A DNA stretch of 64,000 nucleotides from UKL13-2 sp044229235 (lineage in GTDB: Bacteria > Pseudomonadota > Gammaproteobacteria > Burkholderiales > Usitatibacteraceae), in NCBI GenBank assembly GCA_044229235.1, contig JBGATH010000021.1:10823-74822 (forward strand). Reading direction: 5' to 3'. The notes under the pieces are model-generated. The model was not told the DNA's origin, did not search any database, and saw only the letters and a program-made list of their open reading frames with translations. The first letter of the stretch is position 1; the number at the start of each line of letters is the position of its first letter. Below, piece after piece: positions 59,346 through 64,000 of the stretch. A program made the position numbers and the translations under genes.

Positions 59346-61256
59346 ATGATCCGTTCCCTCACCGCCGGCCTGCTCATTGTCCTGTTCTCCACGCTGGCAC
59401 CCGCCCAGGCGCCCTCACCGCCGGCCGCGCCCGAATACAGCGTCCAGGAAAACTACACCAAGTACGAATACCGCATCCCGATGCGCGACGGCAAGAAGCT
59501 GTTCACCGCCGTGTACGCACCGAAGGACCAGTCGAAGCCCTATCCCTTCCTGATGGAACGTACGCCCTACAGCGCCGGTCCCTACGGCGTCGATTTCATG
59601 CCGCGGCGCCTCGGGCCCTCGGCCGATTTTCCGAAAGCCGGCTTCATCTTCGTCGTGCAGGATGTGCGCGGGCGCTACATGTCAGAAGGCAAGTTCGTCG
59701 AGATGACGCCACACAAAGCGAATAAAAAGGCTGGCGACGTGGATGAAAGTACCGACATGCATGACACCGTCGAGTGGCTGCTGAAGAATGTGCCGAACAA
59801 CAACGGCAAGGTCGGCATCTGGGGAAATTCCTATCCGGGATTCTTCGTTTCGGCCAGCATTATCGACAGCCATCCGGCCATCAAGGCGGCATCGCCGCAG
59901 GCGCCGGTGACCGACCTGTACATGAACGACGACAGCTATCACAACGGCGCCTTCATGCTCGCCGCCAACTACGGCTTCTACACCTCGTTCAAGCATCAGG
60001 ACAACCCGACGGTGCAACCGAAAAAGTGGGACGAGTTTGAATACGGCACCGCCGACGGCTACGAGTATTTCCTGAAGCTGGGCACGCTCGCCAACATCAT
60101 CAAGACCCTGTCGAAGGACAAGGCCTCGCTGTTTCCGGATCAGGCGCAGCACGATACCTACGACGACTACTGGAAGTCGCGCAACATCGCTGCCCACCTG
60201 AAGAACGTCAAGGCTGCCGTGCTGACCGTGGGCGGCTGGTTCGATGCCGAGGATCCGCAAGGTCCGCTGACCACCTATCGCGCCATCAAGCAGAACAATC
60301 CGGGCACCTTCAACGCGCTGGTGATGGGCCCGTGGACGCATGGCGGCTGGCAATCATACGACGGCGCGAAGATCGGTCGCGTCACGTTCGGCTTCAAGAC
60401 AGCCGAGCACTATCGCAAGAACATCCTGCTGCCGTTCTTCGAGCGCTTCCTGAAAGACAAGGCCGACGTAAAAATCGGCGAAGCCCATGCCTTCGAAACC
60501 GGCACCAACGTGTGGCGCGAATACAGCGCCTGGCCGCCGAAAGAGGCGAAGAAACGCACACTGTATTTCCAGGACAAGGGCAGGCTGGGCTGGAGCGCGC
60601 CATCCGGCAATGGATTCGACGAATACATCAGCGACCCCGCCAAGCCGGTGCCGTTCATCATGGCGATTTCCACCGGTGTGCCGCAGGAGTTTGTGGTCGC
60701 GGACCAGCGTTTTGCATCCAGCCGACCCGATGTGCTGGTGTACCAGAGCGAGACTCTGGAGGAAGACGTAACGCTGGCGGGACCACTGCTGCCGAAGCTG
60801 TTCGTGTCCACTTCGGGCACCGATTCAGACTTCGTGGTGAAGCTGATCGATGTTTATCCGCCTGAATATCCGGAAACGGAAACGCCGGCTGCCGACGGCA
60901 AGCGTCCCAGCGATCCCCAGCCGGCCAAATTTGTCATGTCCGGCTACCAACAACTGGTGCGCGGCGAACCGATGCGCGGCAAGTTCCGCAAGAGCTTTGA
61001 GAAGCCCGAGCCGTTCACGCCAGGCAAGGTCGAAGCCGTCAACTTTGCCATGCCCGACGTACACCATACTTTTCGCCGCGGGCATCGCATCATGGTGCAT
61101 GTGCAGAGTTCCTGGTTCCCGCTGGTCGATCTGAACCCGCAGACTTTTGTGCGCATTCCGGAAGCGAAGGCCGAGGATTTCCGCAAAGCCACGCAACGGG
61201 TGTATCGCGGTGCGGCGCAGGCGTCGGGTATCGACGTGTTGGTGCTGGGCAAGTAG
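59346..61256 (+). CDS. Exported CocE/NonD-family hydrolase
   Basis: 636 residues, S15-type alpha/beta hydrolase. A signal peptide (about 1-21, cleavage after PAQA) precedes the hydrolase domain. The nucleophile is Ser in GIWGNSYPGFF; Asp is in GGWFDAEDP and His in GPWTHGGW. The C-terminal jelly-roll domain begins near residue 420. Members cleave acyl esters, cephalosporin or N-terminal prolyl bonds; specificity is not evident. ATG 59346 is chosen for the signal peptide; the frame is open far upstream as a shadow of the M20 gene. Confidence 0.92.
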   Translation: MIRSLTAGLLIVLFSTLAPAQAPSPPAAPEYSVQENYTKYEYRIPMRDGKKLFTAVYAPKDQSKPYPFLMERTPYSAGPYGVDFMPRRLGPSADFPKAGFIFVVQDVRGRYMSEGKFVEMTPHKANKKAGDVDESTDMHDTVEWLLKNVPNNNGKVGIWGNSYPGFFVSASIIDSHPAIKAASPQAPVTDLYMNDDSYHNGAFMLAANYGFYTSFKHQDNPTVQPKKWDEFEYGTADGYEYFLKLGTLANIIKTLSKDKASLFPDQAQHDTYDDYWKSRNIAAHLKNVKAAVLTVGGWFDAEDPQGPLTTYRAIKQNNPGTFNALVMGPWTHGGWQSYDGAKIGRVTFGFKTAEHYRKNILLPFFERFLKDKADVKIGEAHAFETGTNVWREYSAWPPKEAKKRTLYFQDKGRLGWSAPSGNGFDEYISDPAKPVPFIMAISTGVPQEFVVADQRFASSRPDVLVYQSETLEEDVTLAGPLLPKLFVSTSGTDSDFVVKLIDVYPPEYPETETPAADGKRPSDPQPAKFVMSGYQQLVRGEPMRGKFRKSFEKPEPFTPGKVEAVNFAMPDVHHTFRRGHRIMVHVQSSWFPLVDLNPQTFVRIPEAKAEDFRKATQRVYRGAAQASGIDVLVLGK

Positions 61257-61275
61257 CGGCTGGCATTTCATTTGC

Positions 61276-61305
61276 TTCCGAATGGCGGTATCCAGCCATT
61301 CGGAA
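61276..61305. other. Perfect 11-bp hairpin between cocE-like and GNAT genes
   Basis: TTCCGAATGGC and GCCATTCGGAA flank an 8-base loop. There is no T-run. It lies eight bases before the GNAT ATG and could affect its translation. Confidence 0.5.
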
Positions 61306-61313
61306 CCGCAGCC

Positions 61314-61838
61314 ATGAACCTGATCATCCGCCCCTCGCGTGACGAGGACGTGCCCACGCTCGCCGCTTTCTACATTGCCAGCGTAAAAACCGAAACCGCC
61401 TCGTGGGAATACGATCCGCCGGACGTCGCCGAATTCGCCCGTCGTCGTGAAGCCGTGCTCGCCGGCGGCTACCCGTACTTCACCGCTGAACTCGAGGGCA
61501 GGCCGGTGGGCTACAGCTACGCCAGCGCTTATCGTTCGCGCATCGGTTATCGCTACGTGGTCGAGGATTCCATCTACGTCGATCCGGCCATGAAGGGCCG
61601 CGGCATCGGCAAGCAATTGCTCGACACGCTCATCGAGGAATGCACGCGAAGGGGCTTCCGGCAAATGGTGGCGGTAATCGGCGACAGCGCCAACACCGGC
61701 TCCATCAGGTTGCATGAAGCCTGCGGCTTTGTGCAAGTCGCCCTGTTCCAGGGCATCGGCTACAAGTTCGACCGATGGCTGGACAGCGTGCAGATGCAGC
61801 GGGCGCTGGGCGCAGGGTCTGCCACACCGCCAACTTGA
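61314..61838 (+). CDS. GNAT N-acetyltransferase, phosphinothricin-acetyltransferase-like
   Basis: 174 residues. Starts IIRPSRDEDVPTLAAFYIASVK, has the acetyl-CoA motif KGRGIGKQLLDTLI (R/Q-x-x-G-x-G/A) and ends with the Pat/Bar-like NTGSIRLHEACGFVQV and FDRWLDSV. Probably acetylates an amino-acid-like amine. Its TGA lies at the edge of palindrome family A, so the repeat supplies the last bases of the gene. Confidence 0.9.
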   Translation: MNLIIRPSRDEDVPTLAAFYIASVKTETASWEYDPPDVAEFARRREAVLAGGYPYFTAELEGRPVGYSYASAYRSRIGYRYVVEDSIYVDPAMKGRGIGKQLLDTLIEECTRRGFRQMVAVIGDSANTGSIRLHEACGFVQVALFQGIGYKFDRWLDSVQMQRALGAGSATPPT

Positions 61839-61903
61839 AACTCCAGCATTGGCGGGGCTTTCCAGCCAAAAGTGTCCGAAGAGGCGCTCCAGTGCTGGCG
61901 TTC
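61837..61903. repeat. Dispersed palindrome family A, copy 4 (degenerate)
   Basis: GAAACTCCAGCATTGGCG (61837-61854) faces a diverged arm around CCAGTGCTGGCGTTC. It overlaps the last two bases of the GNAT stop codon. The remaining gap to 61991 shows no gene. Confidence 0.75.
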
Positions 61904-61991
61904 GGCATTTCTCCGACGTGATAACGGCAATTAACATTTGCGCTATCCTGTGCGCTCGCCGCATCGGGTAATTGCTGAATCGGAGGCTGGT

Positions 61992-64000
61992 GTGAGGCTG
62001 GCTGCTGCACTGCGCACTGACGGGATCATCGCCGCCTTTCCACGACTTCCGCGCGCGCATGGGTTCGCGCACGTCTGCGCGCCGGCACTCGTTGTGTTGG
62101 CCGTTGCACTGCTGGTTTCAGCCAACCCGGCCCCGGCCCTCGCCCAGACCAACATCAAGACATTGCCCACGGGCAGTTCGTCCCAGGGTGTGGCTGTCAA
62201 TCCGATCACCCACAAGGTGTACATCACCAACGGCAATGCGAGCAGCGTGACCATCATCGACGGCCGCACGCTGACCGCCACCAACCTGGCCATGCCGCCC
62301 GGGCCGTATCCGATCGCCGTGAACCCTGTCACCAACAAGATTTATGTCGGGCGCGTCAGTGGTGTCACGGTGATCGACGGCAACGACAACTCGAAGGTCG
62401 AGATCAGCGGCGGCGCCGGACCCGCAGCCATTGCCGTCAATACCGTGACCAACAAGATTTACGCGGCCAACATCGGAAGCAATAACCTCACGGTCATCGA
62501 CGGCAGCAATAACACCACCGTCACGGTGGCGGTCGGCAGTGAGCCGCAAGCCATCGCCATCAACCCGCTCACCAACAAGATTTACGTGGTGAACAACGCC
62601 AGCAACAATGTCACCGTCATCGACGGCACGAACAACAGCACCGTGACCGTCGCCACCGGCACATTTCCGACCGCGGTGGCGGTGAACCCCGTCACCAACA
62701 AGATCTACGTTACCAACAACTTCGGCGCCAGCGGCAACAGCGTGACGGTGATCGATGGCAGCAACAATGCAACGAGCAGCGTTGCAGTTGGCACCGAGCC
62801 GATCGGGCTCGCGGTCAATCCGGCCACCAATCGCATTGTGGTGGCCAACAGCGGTAGCAATGACGCCACCATCATCGACGGCAGCAACAACAGCACCGTG
62901 ACGGTTGGCGCGGGCGGCTATCCCGCCGCGGTGGCCGTCAACGTCACGACCAACCAGTATTACGTGATGAACCAGTCCGGCAACAGCCTCACCGTCATCG
63001 ACGGCAACGACAACAGCACCACGGCCGTCGGTACCGGGTCCTTGCCCGCAGGCCTGGCCATCGACGCCACCACCAACCGGGTGTACGTCGCCAACTCCGG
63101 CGGCAACAACGCGTCGGTGATCGACGGCAACACCAACCGGACCACGCTGGTGGGCGTGGGCAGCAATCCCTCCGCGGCCGCGATCAATCCGGTCACCAAC
63201 CGCATCTATGTGGCCAACGAGTTCGCCAACACGGTCTCCGTAATCAATGGCAGCGACAACTCGATTGCGACGGTCGGCGTCGGTGCGCAGCCAAGCGCCA
63301 TCGCCATCAACAGCGTGACCAACCGAATCTACGTTGCCTGCAGCGACAACAACACGGTCACCGTTATCGACGGCGGCAACAACGGCACCGTCGGCATTCC
63401 GGTCGGTCCCAATCCCACTGCACTCGCCGTCAACCCGATCACCAACAAGATCTACGTTGCCAACCGCAACTCATCGCTGGTAACTGTGATTGACGGGGCG
63501 AACAACAGCACCATGACGCTCAACCTCGGGCCGGGGCCGATCGGCGTTGCCGTCAACCCCGTCACGAATCGAATCTACATTGCAAGAGCTGGCGCAGTGT
63601 CGGTCATCGATGGCGCGACCAATGGCGTCGTCCACCTGCCGGTGGGCGGCTCGCCGTTTGCCGTGGCGATCAATGCGGTCACAAACCGAATCTACGTCAC
63701 CAACGTTGCCAGCAACAACGTCAGTGTCATCGACGGCAGCAACAACAGCATCACGACCGTGCCGACCGGAACCTACCCGCAGGCCGTGGCGGTCAACCCG
63801 CTGACCAACCGGATCTATGTCGTCAATAATCTCAGCAACGATGTCACGATCGTCGATGGCGGCAACAACAGCACCAATACCATCGCCGTCGGCACGGAAC
63901 CCATCGCCGTCGCCATCAACCTCGCCACCAATCAGGTTTACATCGCCAACAGCGTCAGCAACAACATCAGCGTGATCGACGGGGCAATCAATGCAGTCGG
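61992..64000 (+). CDS. Exported YVTN-type beta-propeller repeat protein (incomplete at window end)
   Basis: An open frame starts at GTG 61992, behind GGAGG (61982-61986), and runs off the window. A hydrophobic signal segment ending PAPALAQ (about residue 53) is followed by at least 15 repeats of about 40-42 residues of the form AVAVNPVTNKIYVTN..SNNVTVIDGSNNS. Anchors recur every 117-132 bases from about 62210 to 63925. This is more than one seven-bladed propeller. Such proteins are surface or periplasmic; the function is unknown. Asn is very frequent in the repeats. Confidence 0.9.
   Translation, partial: MRLAAALRTDGIIAAFPRLPRAHGFAHVCAPALVVLAVALLVSANPAPALAQTNIKTLPTGSSSQGVAVNPITHKVYITNGNASSVTIIDGRTLTATNLAMPPGPYPIAVNPVTNKIYVGRVSGVTVIDGNDNSKVEISGGAGPAAIAVNTVTNKIYAANIGSNNLTVIDGSNNTTVTVAVGSEPQAIAINPLTNKIYVVNNASNNVTVIDGTNNSTVTVATGTFPTAVAVNPVTNKIYVTNNFGASGNSVTVIDGSNNATSSVAVGTEPIGLAVNPATNRIVVANSGSNDATIIDGSNNSTVTVGAGGYPAAVAVNVTTNQYYVMNQSGNSLTVIDGNDNSTTAVGTGSLPAGLAIDATTNRVYVANSGGNNASVIDGNTNRTTLVGVGSNPSAAAINPVTNRIYVANEFANTVSVINGSDNSIATVGVGAQPSAIAINSVTNRIYVACSDNNTVTVIDGGNNGTVGIPVGPNPTALAVNPITNKIYVANRNSSLVTVIDGANNSTMTLNLGPGPIGVAVNPVTNRIYIARAGAVSVIDGATNGVVHLPVGGSPFAVAINAVTNRIYVTNVASNNVSVIDGSNNSITTVPTGTYPQAVAVNPLTNRIYVVNNLSNDVTIVDGGNNSTNTIAVGTEPIAVAINLATNQVYIANSVSNNISVIDGAINAV

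Overview
The window is GC-rich, densely coding bacterial chromosome with ordinary single-copy metabolic genes. I see no phage, insertion sequence, CRISPR array or RNA gene. Several things point to a betaproteobacterium, probably in or near the Burkholderiales: an E. coli-type MalEFGK transporter, a glucokinase fused to a HexR/RpiR regulator (an architecture known from Burkholderia and relatives), HexR-like palindromes, a NirA/CysJ-like nitrite reductase, and an ANTAR-controlled nitrate-assimilation operon. No rRNA or ribosomal protein is present, so genus is not assignable.

Layout. (1) 96-7705, minus strand: malK-malE-malF-malG plus an exported GH13 neopullulanase-like enzyme, read as one operon. 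(2) 8077-19265, plus strand: glgP-glgB-glgX-malQ and a secreted pullulanase, divergent from the mal operon. (3) 19307-25869: a stand-alone glucokinase, divergent from a glucokinase-HexR fusion that is followed by PEP carboxylase. (4) 26357-31512: edd-eda-zwf (Entner-Doudoroff entry) divergent from a stand-alone hexR. (5) 31526-41663: housekeeping and peptidase genes (prfC, two secreted zinc metallopeptidases, a DEAD-box helicase, FmdB, Lrp, DUF6356, CbiX). (6) 41758-54141: nasT and a nitrate-assimilation operon (ABC transporter, nitrate reductase, SUMT, FAD reductase, sirohaem nitrite reductase, flavoreductase). (7) 54242-61838: two NAD(P) oxidoreductases of unknown pathway, metC, an M20 peptidase, a CocE-type hydrolase and a GNAT acetyltransferase. 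(8) 61992 to the window end: an incomplete exported YVTN beta-propeller protein.

How it works together. Regions 1-4 form a coherent path. External alpha-glucan is cut by exported debranching enzymes, maltodextrin is imported, phosphorolysis and transglycosylation give glucose-1-phosphate and glucose, glucokinase makes glucose-6-phosphate, and Zwf/Edd/Eda carry it to pyruvate while Ppc refills oxaloacetate. Five good and one weak match to the HexR operator (TGTARTWWWWYTACA) lie exactly at the three divergent promoter regions of these loci, so the whole path is probably one HexR regulon.

Region 6 has an unusually legible control region: NtrC-like sites, a textbook sigma-54 promoter, then a leader with two tandem hexaloop hairpins (A at loop position 1, G at position 4) overlapping an intrinsic terminator, which is the target architecture of ANTAR antiterminators such as NasT encoded just upstream. 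No nasS sensor gene is in the window.

Three families of dispersed palindromic repeats, plus one local tandem repeat, sit at gene ends. One copy of the first family lies inside a coding sequence and is translated in frame.
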